Source of the DNA: CAZTVN01 sp964617145
GTDB lineage: Bacteria; Patescibacteriota; Gracilibacteria; UBA1369; JACRIC01
Assembly: GCA_964617145.1 (NCBI GenBank)
Contig: CAZTVN010000026.1
Span: 1 to 18,069, forward strand
Direction of reading: 5' to 3'
DNA length: 18,069 bases
How positions within the stretch are numbered: the stretch's first letter is position 1; each line of letters opens with the position of its first letter. The notes beneath the pieces are model-generated. The model had not been told where the DNA came from. It saw nothing but the letters and a program-made list of their open reading frames with translations, and did not search any database. Below, piece after piece: positions 6,593-13,524 of the stretch. Made by a program: the position numbers and the translations under genes.

Positions 6593-6620
6593 TTGGAAGA
6601 AAACTCATTTTTAGTATACT
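6593..6620 (+). promoter_or_regulatory. Promoter of the rRNA methyltransferase gene, likely leaderless transcript
   Basis: TTGGAA at 6593-6598, a 16-bp spacer and TATACT at 6615-6620. The ATG is at 6627, about where transcription should begin, and there is no Shine-Dalgarno sequence. The mRNA is therefore probably leaderless or nearly so. Confidence 0.5.
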
Positions 6621-6626
6621 TAAATT

Positions 6627-8075
6627 ATGCCGATCAAAAAACAGCAAATTCTTACGCTTCACATCGAAGACCTTGCCTATGGTGGTCGAGGTTTGAGCCG
6701 ATATGAAGGAATTCGTACTTTTACCGACAATGTTGTTCCTGGTGACACCGCTCAAGTGCAAGTCACGAAAATTCATAAAAATTATCTTGAAACGCGTTTA
6801 GAAAAAATCATCACGCCTTCTCCTTCCCGTATTGTCCCGCGATGCAAACATTTCTCAAGCTGCGGCGGTTGCGATTCCCTCATGCTTCCGTATGAAGAAC
6901 AAATTCGTTATAAAGAGCGGCAGGTTTTTTCTGCCATTGAACATATTGCTGGCATAAAAGATTTTGAACGCAGAGCCATTCTTGGATGTCGCTCACCCTG
7001 GTTTTATCGCAATAAAATGGAATTCAGTTTTGGAGAATGCCTCGATGGATCTCTGCCTATCGGAATGCACTTGAAAGGCAGACGATATGATATTTTTGAT
7101 CTTGATGAATGCTATCTTGGAAATCCTTGGAATCCTCTCATCTTACAAGCGCTCAGACAATTTATTCTGAAATATAAGCTTTCGCCCTTTCATTTTAAAA
7201 AAAATACTGGACTTCTTCGATCTCTTATTATCCGTGAAGGAAAACATACGAATGAATTTATGCTCAATCTCATCGTCTCTCATGAACCATTTCCTCAAAA
7301 AGATGCTTTTCGTGATTTTATGGTAGAGGCTTGTCATAATATTTTTCAAATCGAGGCGGTCGATCCTTCGACTAAGGAGGTGTTGAAAAACATGGTTTCG
7401 CTTTATTTGACTCGCATCGTCACTCAAAAAGGGCAACGCACTCATGTTAACTCTGAACTTCTCCATGGTTCACCGACTATTTCTGAAACGTTGACGGTCA
7501 ACACCCAGACTCTTTCTTTCGCCCTTCATCCACAAGCTTTTTTTCAAACGAATACTTTTCAAGCAGAGGTCCTTTATAAGCAGGTTATTGAACTTTCAGA
7601 TCTTAAAGGTGATGAGACGGTTTATGATCTTTATTGTGGTACAGGAACCATCGGACTTTTTTTGGCACAATATGTGAAAAAAGTTTTTGCCATTGATCTT
7701 GAGGAAAGCGCCATACAAAACGCTCGAGAAAATGCAAAACACAACAATATCAACAATATCGATTTTTTTTGCGGAGATGTACTTAAGATTCTTTCTGAAA
7801 TCTGTAACAAAGCCCAAACTGATAAGCCCTCTTTTGATCCTCAGATCATTGTTGTGGATCCGCCAAGAGTTGGCCTTTCTCCTAAAGCTTTGGAAAAAAT
7901 TGTTGAGATCAAGCCTTCTAAAATTATTTATGTTTCATGCAATCCTGCGACTTTAGCCCGAGATTTAGATCTTTTTAGTCAAAATGGATATACTCTAAAA
8001 ATTGTACAACCCGTTGATATGTTTCCCCACAGCGCTCATATTGAAGCGGTCTGCTCTCTTGTCGGTTTTTCCTGA
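6627..8075 (+). CDS. rlmD: RlmD/RumA-like 23S rRNA (uracil-C5)-methyltransferase
   Basis: A 482-residue SAM-dependent RNA m5U methyltransferase. Residues 5-62 form a TRAM domain (IEDLAYGGRGLSR...GD). Iron-sulfur cysteines are C73, C79 and C82 in CKHFSSCGGC plus C162 in DLDECYLG, the spacing of the 4Fe-4S site in RlmD. The Rossmann core has DLYCGTGTIGLFLA as SAM motif and VDPPRVGL. The nucleophile is C438 in YVSCNPATLARDL, and E473 in HIEAV is the probable general base. RlmD methylates U1939 of E. coli 23S rRNA; TrmFO-less bacteria may use relatives on other sites, so the exact uridine is not certain. It ends in TGA and overlaps the convergent cca gene by 40 bp. Confidence 0.92.
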   Translation: MPIKKQQILTLHIEDLAYGGRGLSRYEGIRTFTDNVVPGDTAQVQVTKIHKNYLETRLEKIITPSPSRIVPRCKHFSSCGGCDSLMLPYEEQIRYKERQVFSAIEHIAGIKDFERRAILGCRSPWFYRNKMEFSFGECLDGSLPIGMHLKGRRYDIFDLDECYLGNPWNPLILQALRQFILKYKLSPFHFKKNTGLLRSLIIREGKHTNEFMLNLIVSHEPFPQKDAFRDFMVEACHNIFQIEAVDPSTKEVLKNMVSLYLTRIVTQKGQRTHVNSELLHGSPTISETLTVNTQTLSFALHPQAFFQTNTFQAEVLYKQVIELSDLKGDETVYDLYCGTGTIGLFLAQYVKKVFAIDLEESAIQNARENAKHNNINNIDFFCGDVLKILSEICNKAQTDKPSFDPQIIVVDPPRVGLSPKALEKIVEIKPSKIIYVSCNPATLARDLDLFSQNGYTLKIVQPVDMFPHSAHIEAVCSLVGFS

Positions 8076-9374
8076 TTTTTTAACCATTGCATCGCTTCTT
8101 TTTTTGTTCTAATTTCTTGAGCAAGCTGTTTTTCTTTCAATTCACTCAGAATCGTTCCGACTTTTTTTCCTGGTTTGATCTTCAGACTTTTCATAACTTC
8201 ATTACCGCTTAAAAAGGGTTTTGGCTCCCGAGGCATTTCCTTTATCGATTCCTTATACNNNNNNNNNNTCAATTTCGTTATAAAGCGAATAATTGCTTGG
8301 GACCGTTCCTGCGATATCCGCCTTAAAAAGTTCCATCAATTCTTTGAAATATGAGTGCAGGAACCATTGCATGGCTTTCCCTTTCGGCATTTCCTTAAGA
8401 GCGACCATCATCATGTGATGTTTGATAAGCCATGTAATTCTCTCTATTTCTTTTCGTGAAAATTTTAGACGATTTAAAAGCTTTTTGGCAATTTCAGCAC
8501 CGATCGAGGCATGTGTATCGAAACGAATGCGCTCCTTCATGGCAAATGTTTCAGGCTTGCCAACATCGTGAAGCAAGGTTGCCCATTTCAAAGCAGTCGA
8601 GCTGTCAGAAGGGAGAGATTCAAGCGCCCTTAAACTGTGTTGCCATACATCTCCTTCGTGGTGATATTGGTAGGGCTGTGCCACACCTTTCATGGCTTCT
8701 ATTTCTGGCACAATATATTTTAGAACGCCTGTTTCTTGCAGATCTTCAAAAGCCATTACCACATTCGGCCCTTCTAAAATTTTCTTCATCTCATCACGAA
8801 TACGTTCTCCTGAAACTTTGTTTGAAAGCTGCGCGTGTTTTTTAACGGCTTTGTACGTTTCGGGATGATATTGAAAATCGAGATTATTTTTAAATCGAAT
8901 CGCTCGTAAAATGCGAAGATGATCTTCTAAAATTCTTTCATGGGGATCACCAATAAATCTTATAAGCCGTTCTTTGAGATCTCTCTCTCCTTCGACGTAA
9001 TCATATACTTTCTTTTCCAAAGGATCGTAGAAAAGACCATTGATAGTAAAATCTCGACGAAGAGCATCTTCTTTAGCACTGGTGAACATCACCGCGGTCG
9101 GCCTTCGTCCATCTTCATAGCCGCTATCTGATCGAAATGTCGCCATTTCAAATTGATGGCCGTTCTCTACTGCGAGGATGACTCCAAATTGTTTTCCTAT
9201 TGGAATCGTGTGAGAAATAAGTTTTTCAATTTCGTCTGGCTCTGCGTTTGTTACGATATCATAATCTTTGGGATCTTTTTTTAAAAGCAGATCTCTTACG
9301 CAGCCACCTGCAAAATATGCTTGATAGCCGGCGTTTTTAAGAATTTTTACAAGTTTTATGGCGGTGTTTTCCAT
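8036..9374 (-). CDS. cca: CCA-adding tRNA nucleotidyltransferase with HD domain, crossed by an assembly gap
   Basis: Adds or repairs the 3' CCA of tRNAs in the cytoplasm. From the ATG at 9374 the head domain shows AGGCVRDLLL and DYDIVTNAEP (nucleotidyl-transfer aspartates), RRDFTINGLFYDP, and ILRAIRF. The neck contains SGERIRDEMKKIL, and an HD domain shows LLHDVGKPETF. Ten Ns at 8259-8268 fall in the C-terminal region. After the gap the product resumes in a different frame with EPKPFLSGNEVMKSLKIKPG, the usual C-terminal motif, and ends in TGA at 8036-8038. The two halves are one gene; the frame offset comes from the arbitrary gap size. The 3' end overlaps the convergent methyltransferase gene by 40 bp. 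Confidence 0.9.
8259..8268. other. Assembly gap (10 N) inside cca
   Basis: Ten Ns interrupt the C-terminal part of cca. The coding frame before and after differs by one position, so the true missing length is not 10 nt, or the join is imprecise. Confidence 0.99.
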
Positions 9375-9459
9375 CGTTTTTATAATGTAGAACGAACGTT
9401 TTTTAGTGTATCAGAGGAGAAAGCTCTGGTAAACTTTATGAGGTCATTTAATTGTTTTT

Positions 9460-10524
9460 ATGCTTATACTTGGAATAGAAAGTTCTTGCGATGAGACTGC
9501 GGCAGCGGTGGTCGAAAATGGTCGACGTGTTTTAAGCAATATTATTGCGTCTCAAATCGATCTTCATGCTCCAACAGGTGGAGTTGTTCCAGAAGTCGCC
9601 GCACGTGAACATGCCGTCAAAATTATCCCTGTGATTGATCGAGCTTTGAAGGAAGCTCGTGTCAGCGCTCGTAGAATTGATGCTTTAGCTGTCACTTGTT
9701 GTCCCGGTTTGATTTCGTGCTTGCTGGTAGGTGTGAATGCCGGCAAAACTCTTTCTTTTTTATGGAAAAAACCTCTTATTCCTGTTCATCATATCCATGG
9801 ACATCTCTACGCTCCTTGGCTTTCCCATAATGAAGCTGTGCAATTTCCCGTTGTAAGTTTAAGTGTTTCTGGAGGCCATAATGAACTTGTTTTGATTTCC
9901 GATTATCAGCGTTTTCGCGTTCTTGGGGCCACTCTCGATGATGCGGCTGGAGAAGCTTACGATAAAGTGGCTCGCCTTCTTGGGCTTTCGTATCCAGGAG
10001 GGCCTGCTCTTTCGAAATTGGCTGAAAAAGGCGATCCTTTTTATTATCAACTTCCGCGCGTTTTTATGGAAAAATATAAAAATCCGAAAAACTGGCGGAA
10101 CCTTGATTTCAGTTTTTCAGGACTTAAAACTGCTACTCTTCGACTTTTGCAAAAAGAAGGCAATCGAATACGTGTTTCTGACCTTGCTGCTTCTTTTCAA
10201 CATGCTGTGAATGAAGTTCTTTCGACGAAACTCCTCAACGCTGCCATGAAGTATGGTGCTTGTGAAATTCATCTCACTGGTGGAGTCTCAGCCAATCAAG
10301 ATTTGCGAAAAAAGATAGAAACGGCTTTAAGGGATCGTTTCAGTCCAACTCTTGGAGAACTTACGTTATCTCCCAAAGTTCGGTTTCGCTTTCCTGTTGA
10401 CCTTAAATATTGTACTGACAATGCGGCTATGATCGCTGGGGCAGGCTATTTTCAATATCGTAAAGCGCCTTCAAAATATGTCAATTGGCGTCGCGTTCAG
10501 GCTGATGCGCAATTTCGTCTTTGA
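9460..10524 (+). CDS. tsaD: tRNA N6-adenosine threonylcarbamoyltransferase
   Basis: A 354-residue Kae1/TsaD ASKHA-fold protein that transfers threonylcarbamoyl from TC-AMP to A37 of ANN-decoding tRNAs, with TsaB and TsaE in bacteria. It begins LILGIESSCDETAAAVV (residues 2-18), then TGGVVPEVAAREH. Metal ligands H111 and H115 lie in HHIHGH, SVSGGHNELV is the phosphate loop, DDAAGEAYDKVARLLGL follows, and DNAAMIAGAG near the C-terminus carries the third metal ligand. Length and motifs are those of a functional enzyme. It is divergent from cca, with 85 nt between starts, so two tRNA-maturation genes share one control region. It ends in TGA. Confidence 0.96.
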   Translation: MLILGIESSCDETAAAVVENGRRVLSNIIASQIDLHAPTGGVVPEVAAREHAVKIIPVIDRALKEARVSARRIDALAVTCCPGLISCLLVGVNAGKTLSFLWKKPLIPVHHIHGHLYAPWLSHNEAVQFPVVSLSVSGGHNELVLISDYQRFRVLGATLDDAAGEAYDKVARLLGLSYPGGPALSKLAEKGDPFYYQLPRVFMEKYKNPKNWRNLDFSFSGLKTATLRLLQKEGNRIRVSDLAASFQHAVNEVLSTKLLNAAMKYGACEIHLTGGVSANQDLRKKIETALRDRFSPTLGELTLSPKVRFRFPVDLKYCTDNAAMIAGAGYFQYRKAPSKYVNWRRVQADAQFRL

Positions 10525-10590
10525 GGTGGTCAAACGAGCGGAATTTTTAGGAAAACCGCGCATGGCATGACATGACAACACCTTCAATCT

Positions 10591-10914
10591 TTAGGCAGCT
10601 TTACGATACTCTTCTTCATCATCTCCTTGAGGATTTTCTATTCGCCTGTCAGGATTCGCACCTTCTGACAAAAGGATGGGGTTGGTTCTTGGTGGAAGCG
10701 GAATATTTTGAGGTGGAACATAATCGTTGGCTGGTTTAGCATCTCCAAAAAGCGCCATTTCTACGGCACCTGATACTCCTTGCTGAACACCTTCTACCGC
10801 TCTATGCATGGTGTCGATAACTGGTCTGCTTTTTTCAGCAGTTCCTTCAAGAAGTTTCGCTCCTCTGTCGTCTTCCTCAGGGACTATGTTTTTTCCTTCG
10901 CTATCTGTATGCAT
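10591..10914 (-). CDS. Small acidic hypothetical protein
   Basis: A 107-residue protein that I do not recognise. It is hydrophilic and acidic at both ends (EEDDRG near the start, DDEEEYRKAA at the end). A central helix-like stretch runs VIDTMHRAVEGVQQGVSGAVEMAL, followed by a proline-rich part (YVPPQNIPLPPRTNP). There is no signal peptide or membrane span. Support for it being real: a well-spaced promoter upstream (10949-10977), an open frame longer than shadows in this intergenic region, and no competing gene on the other strand. It is convergent with tsaD, with 66 nt between stops. Composition suggests a largely disordered protein; no function can be inferred. Confidence 0.6.
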   Translation of the reverse strand: MHTDSEGKNIVPEEDDRGAKLLEGTAEKSRPVIDTMHRAVEGVQQGVSGAVEMALFGDAKPANDYVPPQNIPLPPRTNPILLSEGANPDRRIENPQGDDEEEYRKAA

Positions 10915-10948
10915 AAAAAAAATTTTATATTTTTTTGTTGTTCATGTT

Positions 10949-10977
10949 ATAATACAATATTTTTAATAATTTTACAA
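10949..10977 (-). promoter_or_regulatory. Promoter of the small acidic protein gene
   Basis: On the minus strand TTGTAA (10972-10977) and TATTAT (10949-10954) are separated by exactly 17 bp. Transcription would start near 10942, leaving a leader of about 28 nt with no Shine-Dalgarno sequence. Confidence 0.55.
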
Positions 10978-11049
10978 GTTCATGTTTTATAAGTTCTCAC
11001 AATGATAAAAAGCGGGCGGGGCGTTTCCCTTTCGGCCTGTCTCCGCATT

Positions 11050-11121
11050 GAGGAACCTCTGAAAAACTATCTTCTGACTAAAAAATTACAAATTTCGGCT
11101 GCAAACTTTTCAGGCCTCCTC
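11050..11121. repeat. Dispersed hairpin repeat, intergenic copy
   Basis: GAGG..CTCTGAAAA pairs with TTTTCAGGCCTCCTC, and the core ATTTCGGCTGCAAA is at 11092-11105. It is close to the copy at 17915-17984, sharing CTATCTTC, ACTAAAAAATTA and the core. It forms the left half of the larger palindrome. Confidence 0.6.
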
Positions 11122-11216
11122 ACCGTATCTATATCTGATACAGTTTCGTCGGCCTTTAAAATTTTCGCTCGAAATTTGTAATTTTCGTTACAAAACATAG
11201 TTTTTCAGAGGTTCCT
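11051..11216. mobile_element. MITE-like element with perfect 20-bp terminal inverted repeats
   Basis: Ends AGGAACCTCTGAAAAACTAT and its exact reverse complement. A second matched pair, TTACAAATTTCG (11086-11097) and CGAAATTTGTAA (11170-11181), lies further in. The element is 166 bp and non-coding. Its left half contains the dispersed hairpin repeat also seen at 4811 and 17915. No transposase of matching type is present in the window, so mobility is an inference from structure. Confidence 0.55.
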
Positions 11217-11394
11217 TGACCGTCCATCCGCTCATTTCTTCTGATAACGCGATTGGCAGACACGTTATGAGATAGTCCATTCGCGGGGACGGTTCCCAAT
11301 TGCTCGGCAAGGTCCTTAAGGGAAAGCCCCGCCCGTTTTTTTACCCCCCGTTGATTCCTTGTGAGCAGTTACCATGTTTTATTTCCTTCACAGT

Positions 11395-11429
11395 ACCCGT
11401 TTTTTTATTCATTCATAAGCGGGTTTTTT
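11395..11429 (+). terminator. Possible weak intrinsic terminator
   Basis: ACCCG (11395-11399) and CGGGT (11420-11424) can pair over a 20-nt loop and are followed by a T-run to 11429. The stem is only 5 bp, so support is limited. It precedes the promoter of the HisRS-like gene. Confidence 0.3.
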
Positions 11430-11441
11430 ACATTATAGTAC

Positions 11442-11470
11442 TTGTTTTTTTTACTCAACTTTGCTAGTAT
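11442..11470 (+). promoter_or_regulatory. Promoter of the HisRS-like gene
   Basis: TTGTTT (11442-11447), a 17-bp spacer and TAGTAT (11465-11470) followed by AAAAT. Transcription would start near 11477, about 30 nt before the GTG start codon. Confidence 0.5.
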
Positions 11471-11505
11471 AAAATACATCTTTAATTTTCTTAATCAGAG
11501 CAAAA

Positions 11506-12810
11506 GTGGAATCTCTTCATCCATTAAAAGGTATTTGTGACATGCTGCCCTCAATGCACGAATATTTTACCTACATTAAAAAAGTCGTGCGGCATAGGTG
11601 TCGACAAGCTGGTTTTCGTCGTATTAGCACTCCTGTTTTGGAGCGTAAAGAACTTTTTTTACGCGCCATGACCGAACATGAACCTCTTTTAAAAAAACTT
11701 TACCAATTTCATGATCCTGATGCTAATGAAATTGTTTTAAAACCCGAAGGAATGTCTGGTATTATGAGGGCTTTTATCGAGCACCATATGACAGAGTGGG
11801 CTCAGCCTGTTGAGCTTTATTTTCTTGAACCTCTGTTTCGCTATGAACCCACTGAAAAGCATCATCAGTGCCAGTTTCATCAATTTGGCGCCATGATTAT
11901 GGGAGAGAATGATTCCGCTCTTTTGGCTCAACTCATACAACTTGTTTATAAAATCATCCGAGACCTCGGTCTTGAACCACTTTTTCATCTTCACATCAAT
12001 AATATAGGCTGTGAAAAATGCCAACCTCGATTTATTGAGGATCTTCAAGGATTTTATACCGGCAAGGAACGCTCTTTATGTCAAAATTGTTGTAAATATT
12101 TAAGCTCTCAAACCATGAGGCTTCTTACCTGTAATGAAGAAGATTGTAAAATTTTGGCCGAGCTTGCTCCTCAAATGGCAAAATACATTTGCGAAGAATG
12201 CCACTCTTATCATAAAGAACTTTTGGAATATCTCGGAGCTTTGTCCATTCCTTTCATCTCCAATCCTCATCTTATGGGCTATCTCAGTTACTTTGATCGA
12301 TCGGTTTTTTCTTTTATAAGTACTGATGGAGCTGATTTTGTCTGTAGTGGAGGATGTATGGATAATCTCGCAACAAGGCTTGGATATGACCAAACAATAC
12401 CGGCAATGGGATTTTCTATGGGGATTGAACGACTTATTACCACTATGAAACATGAAAAAATTCGTGTCCCTTCTAAAGACGATCTTCAGGTATTTGTCGC
12501 ACAGCTTGGCAAGGAAGCTAAAAAACATTGTCTTCCATTGATTGATATGTTGCGTGAAGAAGGTGTCAAAACCGTTGGGGCTTTGGGAAAAGGAAGTATG
12601 CGTGAACAAATCGATATTGCGACTAAATTTGGAGTTCCTTATATGATTATCATGGGGCTCACTGAAGTTCGAGAAGGTACGGTTATTATTCGTGACATGA
12701 GACGGGGTCAGCAAAGAATTATTCCCGTAAAGGATGCTGTAAATGAGATCATGATACTTCTTGGAGAAAAAAATCTTGATAAATATTCTCCGGACGAAAT
12801 CCTTTATTAA
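11506..12810 (+). CDS. hisS: Histidyl-tRNA synthetase-like protein with degenerate catalytic motifs
   Basis: A 434-residue class II synthetase fold of usual HisRS length, starting at GTG. It begins LHPLKGICDMLPSM (the LRGTQDILP region). IVLKPEGMSGIMRAF matches the LRPEGTAG motif, FRYEPTEKHHQCQFHQFG is motif 2, MGFSMGIERL (301-310) is motif 3, and an HGTP anticodon-binding domain spans about 325-420. A Cys-rich insert (C169, C172, C192, C195, C196, C209, C214, C229, C232) occurs in many bacterial HisRS. Catalytic positions are altered: motif 2 GRYRQF reads HHQCQF, the RGLDYY motif reads GYLSYF (position 258 is Gly where E. coli has catalytic Arg259), and GGRYD reads GGCMD. It may be a divergent synthetase or a HisRS-derived protein without aminoacylation activity. 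The hisS symbol records homology only. Confidence 0.8.
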   Translation: MESLHPLKGICDMLPSMHEYFTYIKKVVRHRCRQAGFRRISTPVLERKELFLRAMTEHEPLLKKLYQFHDPDANEIVLKPEGMSGIMRAFIEHHMTEWAQPVELYFLEPLFRYEPTEKHHQCQFHQFGAMIMGENDSALLAQLIQLVYKIIRDLGLEPLFHLHINNIGCEKCQPRFIEDLQGFYTGKERSLCQNCCKYLSSQTMRLLTCNEEDCKILAELAPQMAKYICEECHSYHKELLEYLGALSIPFISNPHLMGYLSYFDRSVFSFISTDGADFVCSGGCMDNLATRLGYDQTIPAMGFSMGIERLITTMKHEKIRVPSKDDLQVFVAQLGKEAKKHCLPLIDMLREEGVKTVGALGKGSMREQIDIATKFGVPYMIIMGLTEVREGTVIIRDMRRGQQRIIPVKDAVNEIMILLGEKNLDKYSPDEILY

Positions 12811-12815
12811 GGTTA

Positions 12816-12998
12816 CGGGCGGAGGGAAGCTTACTCGGAAACTGAGAACCTTTGGATCGCTATCCGATTCGTCTCTCTAAAATGCGAAACTCCTCGCCGT
12901 CTTCGCGGCTCGTCAAACAATCGCATTTTTACGCTCGACTCATCGCATACCGAATCCCAAAGAACCTCAATGTTTTCTCTTAAGCTTCCCTCCGCCCG
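12816..12998. repeat. 183-bp element with perfect 18-bp inverted ends
   Basis: Arms CGGGCGGAGGGAAGCTTA (12816-12833) and its exact reverse complement (12981-12998). Internal pairing AAAATGCGA (12879-12887) / TCGCATTTT (12921-12929) and a short GGAT/ATCC hairpin suggest a folded arm. It starts 6 bp after the HisRS-like stop. No T-run follows the right arm, so a simple terminator is unlikely. The CGGGCGG end resembles that of the element at 11007. Confidence 0.6.
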
Positions 12999-13033
12999 CA
13001 CATAAATAAAGTTTTTCTCCCTTACTCTTACCC

Positions 13034-13068
13034 TTGCGATTTTTTACCAATTCGATATAGTGGTAAAA
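13034..13068 (+). promoter_or_regulatory. Promoter with overlapping palindromic operator before the thioredoxin-like gene
   Basis: TTGCGA (13034-13039), a 16-bp spacer and TATAGT (13056-13061). The -10 box lies inside a perfect inverted repeat TTTTACCA (13042-13049) - 11 nt - TGGTAAAA (13061-13068). A dimeric repressor bound there would block the promoter. The regulator is unknown. Confidence 0.5.
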
Positions 13069-13084
13069 GATTTTTCTGTTCTTT

Positions 13085-13510
13085 ATGAAGCCTCGCCGAT
13101 ACAATGTCGTTTGTATTGTTTTATCTCTTTTTCTGCTTCTTTTTTTGAGTTTTTTTGTCTATAAATATACGGCGCTTTCTGCGCCAACTGTTCAAGATTT
13201 CGCACAATGTATCACGCGCAGTGGTGCCAAAATGTTTGGAAGTGATCGATGTCCACACTGTTTGGATCAGAAGGCAATGTTTTCTTCGGCGTTTGAGTTT
13301 ATAGATTATGTCAATTGCGATTTTCATCCACAAGAATGCGCGAAAGCTCAAATCCATAGTTTGCCTACTTGGCATATTGGCACAAAAATGATTCCATCTG
13401 GCATTAAATCTTTTTCAGAACTTGCGAAACTCACTTCTTGCGAGGATCAACTTCCATTGACCGATACAAGTAGTGAGATTGGCGACACAGCACTTCGATC
13501 GGCGCAATAA
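13085..13510 (+). CDS. Membrane-anchored thioredoxin-like protein of the VKOR-associated type
   Basis: A 141-residue protein. Residues 8-29 form an uncleaved signal anchor, leaving the domain outside the membrane. The domain reads FAQCITRSGAKMFGSDRCPHC (residues 39-59, active-site pair C56/C59), LDQKAMFSSAFEFIDYVNCD, a second cysteine pair C78/C85, and SLPTW with cis-Pro94. This order matches the thioredoxin domain usually fused to, or encoded beside, bacterial VKOR, where VKOR oxidises it and it forms disulfides in exported proteins. No VKOR lies in this window. It is the first gene of a tight plus-strand run, 14 nt before the Lgt-like gene. A disulfide-forming role is inferred from the family. 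Confidence 0.82.
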   Translation: MKPRRYNVVCIVLSLFLLLFLSFFVYKYTALSAPTVQDFAQCITRSGAKMFGSDRCPHCLDQKAMFSSAFEFIDYVNCDFHPQECAKAQIHSLPTWHIGTKMIPSGIKSFSELAKLTSCEDQLPLTDTSSEIGDTALRSAQ

Positions 13511-13524
13511 TTTTTTTATGTTTC

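Larger units (their letters stand above)
11007..11342. repeat. Nested palindromic intergenic element (about 336 bp)
   Basis: Outer arms AAAAAGCGGGCGGGGCGTTT at 11007-11026 (continuing CCCTT) and the near-perfect reverse complement at 11319-11342, which ends in seven Ts. Inside lies a second palindrome with perfect 20-bp ends (11051-11070 / 11197-11216) and a third short one (11219-11225 / 11287-11293). There is no convincing open frame. It could be a mobile element inserted in another, or a large structured RNA; the T-run gives it terminator character on the plus strand. With flanking sequence it fills the gene-free stretch 10915-11505. Confidence 0.65.

Noticed and set aside
7374..7392. GGAGGTGTTGAAAAACAT inside the methyltransferase gene closely matches the left end of the hairpin repeat at 4811.
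   Set aside because: Similarity stops after about 18 bases, the core ATTTCGGCTGCAAA is absent and the bases encode normal residues in frame, so it is treated as chance.
12100..12714. A 204-residue open frame antisense to the HisRS-like gene.
   Set aside because: It lies wholly inside a clear coding gene, has low-complexity composition and no recognisable domain.
11007..13000. CRISPR array or tandem repeat array in the repeat-rich intergenic regions.
   Set aside because: The repeats are inverted and dispersed, without regular spacing or unique spacers, and no cas genes are present.
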